A stretch of 64,000 nt of DNA, taken from Psychromonas marina. GTDB taxonomy: Bacteria; Pseudomonadota; Gammaproteobacteria; Enterobacterales; Psychromonadaceae. Of this stretch, positions 25,327 to 33,801 are shown in pieces. How positions within the stretch are numbered: position 1 is the stretch's first letter; each line of letters opens with the position of its first letter. The notes below the pieces were generated by a model that worked only from the letters and a program-made list of their open reading frames with translations, was not told the origin of the DNA and made no database searches. Location of the stretch: positions 154,715 to 218,714 of the forward strand of contig NZ_BSPQ01000016.1 of assembly GCF_030161115.1 (NCBI RefSeq), written 5' to 3'. A program made the translations under genes and the position numbers.

Positions 25327-26654
25327 TGGCGACCTCTCAATGCAGGTACGGATTGGCTTTGGTTCTTCGATGATATTTCAGCAACCGTCACCGCTAATTG
25401 GAATTCGTTGTAGACTGATGCCATTTTTGAATCTTCCACCCAACCCATAGCGTATTTGCGAAGGTCTTCAATTTTATCAGGTGAGAACCCTTTCTCTCTT
25501 GCGTTATCTTCAAAGAGTTCGTTCCATTTATGTCGAAGCAAATGTGGATGTAGATTTATCCCGACAGAATCTCCAAATATTTTAACGACCTTATGAATTG
25601 CGTTGTAAGACATTGGCTGACCGATAGTTTTCCCTTTCTCTGAAATAAAGATAAAATCATGTTCATGGGTGTTTGGCGTGCTTTGGCGTATTGTTTCGAT
25701 ATAAAGTTTGATTAGCTTCATTAAATTACTAGAAACAGAGACCGATAGCGCTTTTGTTTTATTTGCAGCAGGTAAGCGCCTAGTGTCCGTTGGGTCATTA
25801 GGTGTGCGGGTTAGTAAGAATCGAGGGTTGTCCCAATCATCGACTAAATCACTCACTTTCAATTTCAAAACAGCCCCGACACGAACCCCTGTATCAATCA
25901 ATATTTGGGTGATAATTTGATTTCTCAGTTTGCTGGACTTAAAGGGGTTGTCAGGCGAAGACTCTTGAATAACATCCAGTAATTTAAAGAATTTATCCGA
26001 TGGTATCGTTGATTCAAAAGCATCTTTAGTGATGGTGTTGTCGTTTCGAGAGCTTGATATTGCTGCGCTTATATAGAGATTAAATTTATTAAATTTATTA
26101 TCAGTGCTGATTTGCAGCTTAGTTTCAGCTTTATCGTAATGACGGCCTACATATAAGAACTCTATGTAGGCTTTAAGTCGAATTAGCCGCTGACGAAAAG
26201 TGTGCGCCGACACTTCTGGCTGACTGTTTGATGTTGCATGTATGGCATCCCTAATTCGCTTATCAGTAAGATTGACGACTGCACTGTTTTCGTTGTCATT
26301 TTCTGTGTCAGCATAGAATTTGCAAGTGCGAATATAACTGTCAATTTCCTCAATAGATAAAAATATACCACTCGCCACTCGTTCAACAAGGTCAATACCC
26401 TGTACCATGAAAAAACAATATAAGAATTTGCACTCATAGGCATATTTCTTTCGAGTATAGAAAGATAGCGATTGCTTTGATTTCGCTTTAGAGAGCGGTG
26501 AATTATGATTGCCATTAAGGTAAGCATTGAGGTACAAGCAGCAAGGAAGGCAACCATCACTAACAACTAGTGGAAAAGAATAGCCATTCACATCCTTATA
26601 TATTTTAACTTGTATATTATTACTCAAATCATTCATTACAAAGCAACCGATCAA
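25323..26654 (-). CDS. gmtY: Tyrosine recombinase (GmtY/IntA-like)
   Basis: A 443-aa site-specific recombinase, first gene of the operon and closest to the proposed right end of the element. An N-terminal SAM-like core-binding part precedes the catalytic domain: Arg in TGVRVGAV, Lys in NKTKAL, the HLLRH box, Trp replacing the second His (MGWVED) and Tyr in ASVYNEF. All catalytic positions are filled, so this is the likely cleaving enzyme. Upstream, between 26655 and 26698, lie the promoter region and CCTTTACAAAA end. The assignment to GMT/SE is by gene order and size. Confidence 0.78.
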   Translation of the reverse strand: MIGCFVMNDLSNNIQVKIYKDVNGYSFPLVVSDGCLPCCLYLNAYLNGNHNSPLSKAKSKQSLSFYTRKKYAYECKFLYCFFMVQGIDLVERVASGIFLSIEEIDSYIRTCKFYADTENDNENSAVVNLTDKRIRDAIHATSNSQPEVSAHTFRQRLIRLKAYIEFLYVGRHYDKAETKLQISTDNKFNKFNLYISAAISSSRNDNTITKDAFESTIPSDKFFKLLDVIQESSPDNPFKSSKLRNQIITQILIDTGVRVGAVLKLKVSDLVDDWDNPRFLLTRTPNDPTDTRRLPAANKTKALSVSVSSNLMKLIKLYIETIRQSTPNTHEHDFIFISEKGKTIGQPMSYNAIHKVVKIFGDSVGINLHPHLLRHKWNELFEDNAREKGFSPDKIEDLRKYAMGWVEDSKMASVYNEFQLAVTVAEISSKNQSQSVPALRGRQ

Positions 26655-26687
26655 TTACACATAAACACACTATAGTGGAAATCTCGA

Positions 26688-26698
26688 TTTTGTAAAGG
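26688..26698 (-). repeat. Candidate right terminal inverted repeat
   Basis: Reads CCTTTACAAAA inward on the minus strand, exactly matching 2498-2508. It starts 1-2 bp from the T-tract of the nth terminator, and the first recombinase gene starts 34 bp inside it. Confidence 0.45.
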
Positions 26699-26725
26699 CA
26701 AAAAAAAGACTCAATTAAGAGTCTT
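26699..26725 (-). terminator. Terminator of the rsx-nth operon
   Basis: On the minus strand AAGACTC-TTAATT-GAGTCTT followed by seven T. It ends the rsxABCDGE-nth transcript 35 bp after the nth stop codon and touches the proposed element end, so the terminator may be the integration target. Confidence 0.88.
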
Positions 26726-26759
26726 ATGTGTTCTTGGTTTATTTACCCCTAAGTATTCT

Positions 26760-27395
26760 TTACGTTTTTTTTAGTGGAGAGTACTCGCAAAGATCCTCAA
26801 TGATACATGAGCCACAACGTGGCTTACGCGCCACACAGGTGTAACGACCATGCAGAATTAACCAATGGTGTACATCGACCTTAAATTCGCTTGGAATCAC
26901 CTTTAAGAGCTTCGCTTCGACTTGATCAACATTTTTACCCATTGCTAGCTTAGTTCGATTAGAAACACGAAATATATGTGTATCAACGGCAATTGTAGGC
27001 CAACCAAACGCGGTATTTAATACTACGTTGGCAGTTTTTCTGCCTACTCCGGGTAATGCTTCCAGTGCTTCACGATTTTCCGGGACTTTACTACCATGCA
27101 GATCAACCAACATTTTACAGGCTTTGATGACATTGGTTGCTTTACTATTATATAAACCAATGGTTTTAATATAGGTTTTTAGCCCCTCTTCACCCAACGC
27201 GTAGATAGCCTCTGGTGTATTGGCAACAGGAAACAGTTTGTCGGTCGCTTTATTAACACTGACATCGGTTGCTTGTGCGGATAATGTAACGGCCACTAAG
27301 AGCTCAAAGGGTGAGCTGAAATTCAGCTCTGTTTCTGGTTTTGGATTGTTATCACGTAGTCGTGTTAATATGATTCGGCGTTTATCTTTATTCAC
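26760..27395 (-). CDS. nth: Endonuclease III (DNA glycosylase/AP lyase)
   Basis: A 211-aa base-excision repair enzyme removing oxidised pyrimidines. It has the helix-hairpin-helix LPGVGRKTA with the catalytic Lys, the catalytic Asp in AVDTHIFR, and a C-terminal 4Fe-4S loop (C-x6-C-x2-C-x5-C around ARKPRCGSCIIEDLC). The length matches E. coli Nth. It is the last gene of the rsx operon, 8 bp after rsxE, the usual place in gammaproteobacteria. Confidence 0.97.
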   Translation of the reverse strand: MNKDKRRIILTRLRDNNPKPETELNFSSPFELLVAVTLSAQATDVSVNKATDKLFPVANTPEAIYALGEEGLKTYIKTIGLYNSKATNVIKACKMLVDLHGSKVPENREALEALPGVGRKTANVVLNTAFGWPTIAVDTHIFRVSNRTKLAMGKNVDQVEAKLLKVIPSEFKVDVHHWLILHGRYTCVARKPRCGSCIIEDLCEYSPLKKT

Positions 27396-27403
27396 GTTTA
27401 ACC

Positions 27404-28126
27404 CTATTTCTTATTGTCTAGTCGATGGTCGATAGCATTTTTAAAGGCAATAATAAGCCCCATCACAATAAAAGCACCCGGAGGCAATGCTGCGAGTAAA
27501 AAGCTAGTATCGGTATGATAAAGCGTTATCGTTAACCCTGAAGCCCAATCACCCAATAGTGTTTCAACACCATCAAATAGTGTTCCTTGTGCTAATATTT
27601 CACGTATTGCGCCCAGTGCGAGTAGTACGCCACTAAAACCAACTCCCATCATCAAACCATCAAAAGCAGCATGCTTTACGTTATTTTTTGATGCAAATGC
27701 TTCAGCACGACCAATAATAATGCAGTTGGTTACGATCAATGGAATAAAGATACCCAGTGAGAGATATAGCTCGTAGGTGAACGCATTCATTAAAAGTTGC
27801 ACACAGGTTACCAGTGAGGCAATGATCATTACAAAAATAGGGATACGAATCGCTTTGGGTACATGGTGACGGATCAGTGAAACTAAGGTGTTCGAGCCGA
27901 CTAATACAAACAGTGTCGCAATCGCTAAGCCGAGTGCATTAGTCACTGTATTGGTGACAGCAAGCAGTGGGCAAAGGCCGAGCAGCTGAACGATACCCGG
28001 GTTGTTTTTCCATAAGCCTTGCCAAGTTAGCTCACGATAGATCGCTTTTTTATCTTCGATAGGTGCGTTATTTTGTTCGTTATTTTGATCACTATCCTGT
28101 GGCGCTTGTGCTGTTTCAGAGGTCAT
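27404..28126 (-). CDS. rsxE: Rsx/Rnf complex subunit RsxE
   Basis: A 240-aa integral membrane subunit of the Rnf/Rsx ion-translocating NADH:ferredoxin oxidoreductase, with about six membrane helices and conserved [12 protein letters not shown] and [16 protein letters not shown] segments shared with RsxA. The N-terminal ~30 residues are a hydrophilic, Gln/Asp/Asn-rich extension longer than usual. It overlaps rsxG by one base. Confidence 0.95.
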   Translation of the reverse strand: MTSETAQAPQDSDQNNEQNNAPIEDKKAIYRELTWQGLWKNNPGIVQLLGLCPLLAVTNTVTNALGLAIATLFVLVGSNTLVSLIRHHVPKAIRIPIFVMIIASLVTCVQLLMNAFTYELYLSLGIFIPLIVTNCIIIGRAEAFASKNNVKHAAFDGLMMGVGFSGVLLALGAIREILAQGTLFDGVETLLGDWASGLTITLYHTDTSFLLAALPPGAFIVMGLIIAFKNAIDHRLDNKK

Positions 28127-28758
28127 TATAATGCTCCACAGTTAGGAATATGGTTAAAAAGTTTATCGCTATTTTTCTGAAAATAGATGAGTGCATCTTT
28201 GACTGCTAAGGTGACTGCACGTGGCGTAATCGTTGCACCAGTAAAGGCATCAATGTCACCGCCGTTCTTTTTCACTTCCCAGCGTGCATCTTGTGATTTT
28301 TGGTACTGTTTACCATTGAAACCATAGATCCACTCAGATTTGTTGGTTTGAATCTTATCACCTAGCCCCGGCGTTTCGGTATGGCGAATAACACGCACAC
28401 CGGCAACTTTACCATCAGCAAAAATACCAATCGCAAGCTTTATCTCACCGGCATAACCTCTAAAGGTACTGGTTTCAAGCATCACTGCAACGGGTTTGTT
28501 GGCTTGTTTAGCCACAAACACTTGTTGTGTTTGCCCCTTACCTAGCAATTCATCATCATTAATCACAAAGCAGCTGGCAAAAATATCATTGTCGTAAACC
28601 TCTTCAGGAATTAACTGATTAATCGTTTTTAGTAGTGCTAACTGTTCTTGCTTTGCGATCACTGGTTTAGTTAATACATTGACTGTCGCCACTGCTGCAG
28701 TACAAATAATGGCGAATGCTGCTAATAGGAAAGCATTTCGTGAAATTGCAGTACGCAT
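28126..28758 (-). CDS. rsxG: Rsx/Rnf complex subunit RsxG
   Basis: A 210-aa subunit with one N-terminal membrane helix and a periplasmic FMN-binding domain. The FMN is attached covalently to the Thr in the FTGATIT motif (about residue 173). [11 protein letters not shown] is also conserved. In E. coli the complex keeps SoxR reduced; in marine bacteria it often couples sodium transport to electron flow. Confidence 0.95.
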   Translation of the reverse strand: MRTAISRNAFLLAAFAIICTAAVATVNVLTKPVIAKQEQLALLKTINQLIPEEVYDNDIFASCFVINDDELLGKGQTQQVFVAKQANKPVAVMLETSTFRGYAGEIKLAIGIFADGKVAGVRVIRHTETPGLGDKIQTNKSEWIYGFNGKQYQKSQDARWEVKKNGGDIDAFTGATITPRAVTLAVKDALIYFQKNSDKLFNHIPNCGAL

Positions 28759-29810
28759 TATGCTCTTCCTCCATAAACTTTAGGTTGGGTATAATAATCG
28801 ATTAATGGCACACACATATTACCTAATAAAACCGCAAAGGCGATTGCGTCTGGGTAACCGCCGACATTACGAATAAGTACCATAAGAAAGGCGATTAATA
28901 ATCCAAAAATAATACGCCCTTTAACCGTTGTTGCTGCACTGACTGGGTCGGTTAGAATAAAAAAAGCACCCAGCATAGTGGCACCAGAGAATAAGTGGAA
29001 CATCGGAGAACCGTTTAAATCTGGTTGGTAGGCATAAGCGATAAAAGAGAAAATGGTGACACCTGCAAGGAAGCTAATAGGTATCATCCACAGGATAATA
29101 CGTTTTGCGAGTAATACAGCACCGCCGATTAAAAAACCTATGTTAACCCATAAAATAGCCTGTGATGATGATGCATTAAAAATCGCACTATCAAAGATCT
29201 CTGTGGTGGTTAAACCTGCCTTTAAACTATTTTTGACGGTATCAAGTGGCGTTGCCATGGTTAAGCCATCAATACTCACAGTGAGTTGTGAAACGGTATA
29301 ACCGTCTAAGGTATGACCTGTAAATACCGCATTAAGTTGATCCATAAAAGAGATGCTGAAAGGGTGTAAACTTTCCATCGGTAACCAAGTGGTCATCTGT
29401 ACCGGGAAAGAGATCAGTAGCAGTACATAAGCCGCCATTGCAGGGTTAAATATATTCTGTCCAAGACCGCCGTATAGTTGTTTTACAAATATAATCGCAA
29501 ACAGGGTACCGATCACAGCTACCCACCAAGGCGCCAGTGGCGGAATGGCGATAGCAATTAAAATACCGGTGACTAATGCACTGCCATCTTTCAAGGTATT
29601 AATAATTGGGCGCTTACGAATTTTTAAGATAATTGCTTCCGCGAGTAAAGCGACAATGACTGCAATTGAAATTTGGATTAGATTAGCAAATCCAAAAAAG
29701 TAGCTTTGTATCGCAATGCCAGGTATTAAACACGCCATCACCCATAACATTATTTGTGTGGTACTACGATAAGTACGCTGATGGGGCGAGCTTGCATTGA
29801 TAAATGCCAT
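28758..29810 (-). CDS. rsxD: Rsx/Rnf complex subunit RsxD
   Basis: A 350-aa polytopic membrane protein related to NqrB with about eight to nine helices. The SGATMLGAF segment carries the Thr that binds FMN covalently, and FILTDPVSAATT follows it. It overlaps the adjacent genes by single bases, as expected for a translationally coupled operon. Confidence 0.95.
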   Translation of the reverse strand: MAFINASSPHQRTYRSTTQIMLWVMACLIPGIAIQSYFFGFANLIQISIAVIVALLAEAIILKIRKRPIINTLKDGSALVTGILIAIAIPPLAPWWVAVIGTLFAIIFVKQLYGGLGQNIFNPAMAAYVLLLISFPVQMTTWLPMESLHPFSISFMDQLNAVFTGHTLDGYTVSQLTVSIDGLTMATPLDTVKNSLKAGLTTTEIFDSAIFNASSSQAILWVNIGFLIGGAVLLAKRIILWMIPISFLAGVTIFSFIAYAYQPDLNGSPMFHLFSGATMLGAFFILTDPVSAATTVKGRIIFGLLIAFLMVLIRNVGGYPDAIAFAVLLGNMCVPLIDYYTQPKVYGGRA

Positions 29811-32287
29811 TATTTTTGTTCCTCGTTTTCTGCTTGGCTAACGCTATTTTGCACTTTTTTAGCTTTAGCGCGTGCGACAGCAGCTGCAATTTTTGCTTTT
29901 TTAATTTCAGCTGGAGATAATTCCGCTTCAGTTACTTGTTCTGCTACCGCTTGTTGTTTTTGCAACTGTGCCTGCTGTTTACGTTTCTTGCGTTCAGCAA
30001 TCACTGCACTGTTATCGGGTTCTGCCTGTTGCGTTACTTTTTCTACTTGTTCTGACCTTTCCGCTTTTTTAGCTTTAGCACGGGCAATAGCCGCGGCGAT
30101 AGCTGCTTTTTTAGGATCGGTACTTACGGTTGATGTTTCTTCTGTCGGATCAGACGCCGTTGCTTTTTCTGCTTGTGCTGCTTTTTTGGCTTTAGCACGG
30201 GCAACTGCCGCGGCGATAGCTGCTTTTTTAGGATCGACGTTGACGGTTGATGTTTCTTCAGCCGGATCAGACGCCGTTGCTTTTTCTGCTTGTGCTGCTT
30301 TTTTAGCTTTAGCACGGGCAACTGCCGCGGCGATAGCTGCTTTTTTAGGATCGACGTTGACGGTTGATGTTTCTTCAGCCGGATCAGACGCCGTTGCTTT
30401 TTCTGCTTGTGCTGCTTTTTTAGCTTTAGCACGGGCTATAGCCGCTGCAACAGCTGGGTTTTTAGGTGTTGCAGGTGTAGTTTCAGTAGACTGCTGTGCG
30501 TCGTCTATATTGCCTGCTTGCGCTGCTTTTTTAGCTTTAGCACGGGCAATGGCCGCTGCAACAGCCGGGTTTTTAGGTGTTGCTGGTGCAGTTTCAGTAG
30601 ACTGCTGTGTTTCACCTATATTGCCTGCTTGTGCTGCTTTCTTGGCTTTAGCACGCGCAATTGCTGCAGCAACAGCATCATTTTTCTTAACGGGTTGTTC
30701 AGTTTCTGATTGCGTCTCTGAAGCGTTTGCCTTTTTCGCTTTAGCACGAGCAAGTGCCGCTGCAATCAGATCTTCTCCGCCATTTTTCTCTTTTAATTGT
30801 GCTTTACGCTTCTCTGCCGCTTGTTTATGTTTTGCTTGTCTGTCTATTTTAGCCTGCGCTAACCGTGCTTCACGTTTTTCATGACGAATACGTGCTATTT
30901 CAGCTTTTTTAGCCTCTTCCTGAGCCGTTCTAATCTCCGCTTTTGCAATACGGTAATATTCAACCAATGGAATATGACTTGGACAAACATAGGCACATGC
31001 ACCACATTCAATACAAGCACTTAGATTGTAGTCATTGAGTTTGTCGTGATCTTGGCTTTTCGAATACCATAACAATTGCTGTGGCAGTAAGTTTGCAGGA
31101 CAAGCCTCAGCACACTCTGAACAACGAATACAGGGCATTTCTGGTTTTGCTGGCGGCATCTCTTTTGCTGTTGGGGCAAGAATACAGTTACATATTTTGG
31201 TAACAGGGGCTGCAGGGTTCTCAACGGTAAAGCCCATCATTGGTCCACCAATGATAATTTGGTTAAGTGCGTTGGTATTAACCCAGAATCTATCTAATAG
31301 GTATTGAATAGGGGTACCGATACGCACACTAACATTGCCTTTTTTCTGCAATGAGTCGCCGGTTAGGGTTACAATACGCGAGGTAAGTGCTTTACCATCA
31401 ATAACTGCTTCTTTAACCGCAACAGCGGTGCCTACGTTGAGCATCACAATACCTAACTCGCTGGCATGATGACCAATAGGGGTTTGCTCTCCGGTAATAA
31501 TCTCAATCAGCTGCTTGGCACTTCCTGACGGATATATTGTAGGAATGATGGTGATTTTAATGTTTTTATTTTTAGGATGGTTTTGTAGTGCTTTTTGTAA
31601 TGCACTAATGGCATCTTTTTTATTATCTTCAATCGCAATAACGGTTAATTGAGGTTGTAAAATATGCTCAAGCACATTGATTCCATCAATCATTTCAATC
31701 GCTTGCTCTTGTATCAAGCGATCATCTGCAGTGATATAAGGTTCACATTCAGCCGCATTAATCAGTAATAACTTAATTTCGGCGTGTGGCATCAATTTTA
31801 GATGGGTCGGAAAACCAGCCCCGCCTAAACCAATAACACCTAATTGTTGTATTTTATCTATTAGTAGTGCGGGTTCTACATCTTGATAAGCTGGTATTCT
31901 TCGCGCTTCTACGGATCTGTCTAAGCCATCAGTTTGAATGACAACGGATAACATATCTAAACCAGAAGGGTGCAGAGAGGGACGATTTTCAATCGCAACG
32001 ACAACACCTGAGCTGCTTGCGTGTTGAACAACTAATGCACCGTAAACTTTGGTCAGTGGCTGACCTTTCAACACAGTATCACCAACTTTGACTAACAGTT
32101 CAGGAACATGGGTTTTATGTTGAATAGGAATAACCAGTGTTGCAGGTATACCAGCATCACGAATCGCAGATTGGTTACTTTGTAATTTATTTTCTTGTGG
32201 GTGGACGCCCCCATGAAAATTCCATAACTTACCCGATGAAATATTGGCTAATTGCTCATCGCTAAGCAGGTTAAATTTATCTGTCAT
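29810..32287 (-). CDS. rsxC: Rsx/Rnf complex subunit RsxC with long Lys/Ala repeat tail
   Basis: An 825-aa NADH- and FMN-binding peripheral subunit. An SLBB/NQR-like core contains GLGGAGFPTH; two 4Fe-4S motifs follow (CIRCSECAEACP near 378 and CIECGACAYVCP near 417). From ~residue 440 to the end it is a low-complexity, Ala/Lys/Glu-rich helical tail with repeated IAAAxARAKAKKA units, three of them nearly identical at 39-residue period. Such tails are typical of gammaproteobacterial RsxC and vary in length by slippage. Confidence 0.95.
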   Translation of the reverse strand: MTDKFNLLSDEQLANISSGKLWNFHGGVHPQENKLQSNQSAIRDAGIPATLVIPIQHKTHVPELLVKVGDTVLKGQPLTKVYGALVVQHASSSGVVVAIENRPSLHPSGLDMLSVVIQTDGLDRSVEARRIPAYQDVEPALLIDKIQQLGVIGLGGAGFPTHLKLMPHAEIKLLLINAAECEPYITADDRLIQEQAIEMIDGINVLEHILQPQLTVIAIEDNKKDAISALQKALQNHPKNKNIKITIIPTIYPSGSAKQLIEIITGEQTPIGHHASELGIVMLNVGTAVAVKEAVIDGKALTSRIVTLTGDSLQKKGNVSVRIGTPIQYLLDRFWVNTNALNQIIIGGPMMGFTVENPAAPVTKICNCILAPTAKEMPPAKPEMPCIRCSECAEACPANLLPQQLLWYSKSQDHDKLNDYNLSACIECGACAYVCPSHIPLVEYYRIAKAEIRTAQEEAKKAEIARIRHEKREARLAQAKIDRQAKHKQAAEKRKAQLKEKNGGEDLIAAALARAKAKKANASETQSETEQPVKKNDAVAAAIARAKAKKAAQAGNIGETQQSTETAPATPKNPAVAAAIARAKAKKAAQAGNIDDAQQSTETTPATPKNPAVAAAIARAKAKKAAQAEKATASDPAEETSTVNVDPKKAAIAAAVARAKAKKAAQAEKATASDPAEETSTVNVDPKKAAIAAAVARAKAKKAAQAEKATASDPTEETSTVSTDPKKAAIAAAIARAKAKKAERSEQVEKVTQQAEPDNSAVIAERKKRKQQAQLQKQQAVAEQVTEAELSPAEIKKAKIAAAVARAKAKKVQNSVSQAENEEQK
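30131..30481 (-). repeat. 117-bp tandem repeats inside rsxC
   Basis: Three direct 117-bp units (39 codons) at 30131, 30248 and 30365, the last two nearly identical, encode the ARAKAKKAAQAEKATASD-type segment of the RsxC tail. Less regular copies continue to about 30690. The high identity implies recent duplication. Confidence 0.85.
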
Positions 32288-32288
32288 A

Positions 32289-32846
32289 CTAAAGCTCAGT
32301 GTTAATTTTGGTCGGGATACGTTGTAGGTTCCACTGCCAGTTTTGTGTCGTTATCTCAATCGGTAACATATCGATACAGTCGGTTGGGCAGGGCGCTACG
32401 CATAATTCGCAGCCTGTACATTCATCGGTGATCACTGTGTGCATCTGCCTTGTTGCGCCCATGATGGCATCAACAGGACAAGCTTGAATACATTTGGTGC
32501 AACCGATACATTCATCTTCACGAATAAACGCGATTAATTTCGGTTTTTCTTCACCATCTAATTGCTGTGGTTCAACACCCATTCGTTCAGCAAGTTGACG
32601 CATCACCGCATCACCGCCAGGTGGACATTTATTAATATCCTCACCATTAGCGATCGCCTGTGCATAGGGTTTACAACCTGGGTAACCACACTGACCACAT
32701 TGTGTTTGTGGCAACATAGCATCTAACTCTTCAACAATAGGCTCAGCTTTCACTTTAAAACGAATCGAGGAGTACCCTAGTAGGGCACCAAAAACAGCCG
32801 CTAAACAAGCAAGGGCAAAAACAGCTAGCGCGATACTTGAGATCAT
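32289..32846 (-). CDS. rsxB: Rsx/Rnf complex ferredoxin subunit RsxB
   Basis: A 185-aa iron-sulfur protein: N-terminal membrane anchor, a Fes domain ([10 protein letters not shown] with a further downstream Cys), and two ferredoxin-type 4Fe-4S motifs ([12 protein letters not shown] and [12 protein letters not shown]). It passes electrons from RsxC to the membrane subunits. It overlaps rsxA by 4 bp. Confidence 0.96.
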   Translation of the reverse strand: MISSIALAVFALACLAAVFGALLGYSSIRFKVKAEPIVEELDAMLPQTQCGQCGYPGCKPYAQAIANGEDINKCPPGGDAVMRQLAERMGVEPQQLDGEEKPKLIAFIREDECIGCTKCIQACPVDAIMGATRQMHTVITDECTGCELCVAPCPTDCIDMLPIEITTQNWQWNLQRIPTKINTEL

Positions 32847-33421
32847 TTAATTAACCCCGTGAAACCCATAAAGGCAAGTGACATTAAACCGGCAGTAATC
32901 ATTGCAATTGCCGAACCTTTAAAAGGCAAAGGCACATCGGAAGCGGCTAATCGTTCACGCATCGAAGAGAACAGCACCAGTACTAACGAGAAACCAACAC
33001 CCGCTGCAAATCCGTAGATGATCGATTCCACGAAATCATGGTTCTCATTAATATTAAGTAGCGCTAACCCCAATATTGCACAGTTGGTGGTGATTAGAGG
33101 TAAAAATATGCCGAGCAAACGATATAGTGTTGGGCTAGTTTTATGCATCACCATTTCGGTAAATTGTACTACTACTGCGATCACCAAAATAAAGGCGAGT
33201 GTTTGCAGATAGAGTAAATCTAACGGTATTAAGATATAACTATTAACGATATAGGAAAGTGCTGCCGTTAATGTCAATACAAAGGTAGTCGCAAATGACA
33301 TGCCAACAGCGGTTTCTATTTTATTGGATACACCCATAAACGGGCATAAACCTAAAAATTTGACCAGCACAAAGTTATTGACAAGTACAGTGCCAAAAAA
33401 CAGTAAAAAATAATTACTCAT
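32843..33421 (-). CDS. rsxA: Rsx/Rnf complex subunit RsxA
   Basis: A 192-aa six-helix membrane subunit, homologue of NqrE and paralogue of RsxE, with CPFMGVSNK and [12 protein letters not shown] motifs near the buried cluster. It is the first gene of the operon. The operon promoter must lie in the 380-bp gap shared with the divergent nrdD gene. Confidence 0.96.
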   Translation of the reverse strand: MSNYFLLFFGTVLVNNFVLVKFLGLCPFMGVSNKIETAVGMSFATTFVLTLTAALSYIVNSYILIPLDLLYLQTLAFILVIAVVVQFTEMVMHKTSPTLYRLLGIFLPLITTNCAILGLALLNINENHDFVESIIYGFAAGVGFSLVLVLFSSMRERLAASDVPLPFKGSAIAMITAGLMSLAFMGFTGLIK

Positions 33422-33713
33422 AAAAATTCTAATTCCACTAGCAGAATAGGGGGATTCGGATGGTTGCTAATATGCGTTATTATAGCAAACAACCACTGTA
33501 AAAATAACAACCTAAAGGATGTTTTTTTATAACAGATTTATTCTCTTCTACACCGGCAGTAAGTTGTTACTATCTTCCTATAGTTGCGTTAATAGGCACT
33601 GCATAAAGTGCAAGTTACAATTCTTGAAAATGACCGTTAAATGCATTTTTTTTATGTTTATTTTATTGCTGTTCTCAACTTTTTAAACACTAAATAAGCA
33701 CCTCGATTCAAAG

Positions 33714-33727
33714 TTGATCTATATCAA
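33714..33727. promoter_or_regulatory. FNR box before nrdD
   Basis: TTGATCTATATCAA, a perfect match to the FNR consensus TTGAT-N4-ATCAA. A TATAGT -10 element at 33750-33755 puts the box centre about 41.5 bp before a start site near 33762, the class II activation position. This fits anaerobic induction of nrdD. Confidence 0.8.
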
Positions 33728-33733
33728 TAAGCG

Positions 33734-33776
33734 CACATATTGTGTTATGTATAGTCTCGCTCCACTAGATGTAGTG
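33734..33776. promoter_or_regulatory. Tandem NrdR-box-like palindromes
   Basis: CACATATTGTG at 33734-33744 and CACTAGATGTAGTG at 33763-33776. Their centres are about 31 bp apart, three helical turns, the usual spacing of paired NrdR boxes before ribonucleotide reductase genes. The first overlaps the region just before the -10 element. Assignment is from pattern and gene context. Confidence 0.6.
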
Positions 33777-33801
33777 TCATTTTCTTTTTCGGAGCCCAAT
33801 T

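Larger units (their letters stand above)
2498..26698 (-). mobile_element. GMT/SE-type integrative island with mixed cargo
   Basis: About 24 kb between yehS and nth. A six-gene recombinase/helicase operon sits at the right end and unrelated cargo modules fill the rest. The proposed ends are an 11-bp inverted repeat, CCTTTACAAAA, at 2498-2508 and 26688-26698 (inverted). The right copy directly abuts the T-tract of the nth terminator. A CCATTACAAAAAAAT stretch at about 2427 is an alternative left end. The recombinase set resembles, from memory, Gamma-Mobile-Trio or strand-biased circularizing elements, which use three to four core genes. A decayed second copy of the helicase 5' end at 2703-2933 shows that the island is composite or rebuilt. 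Confidence 0.7.

Noticed and set aside
29754-30884. 376-codon ORF opposite rsxC
   Set aside because: It is a low-complexity Ala/Cys/Phe-rich mirror of the Lys/Ala repeats of rsxC, without domain or ribosome site.
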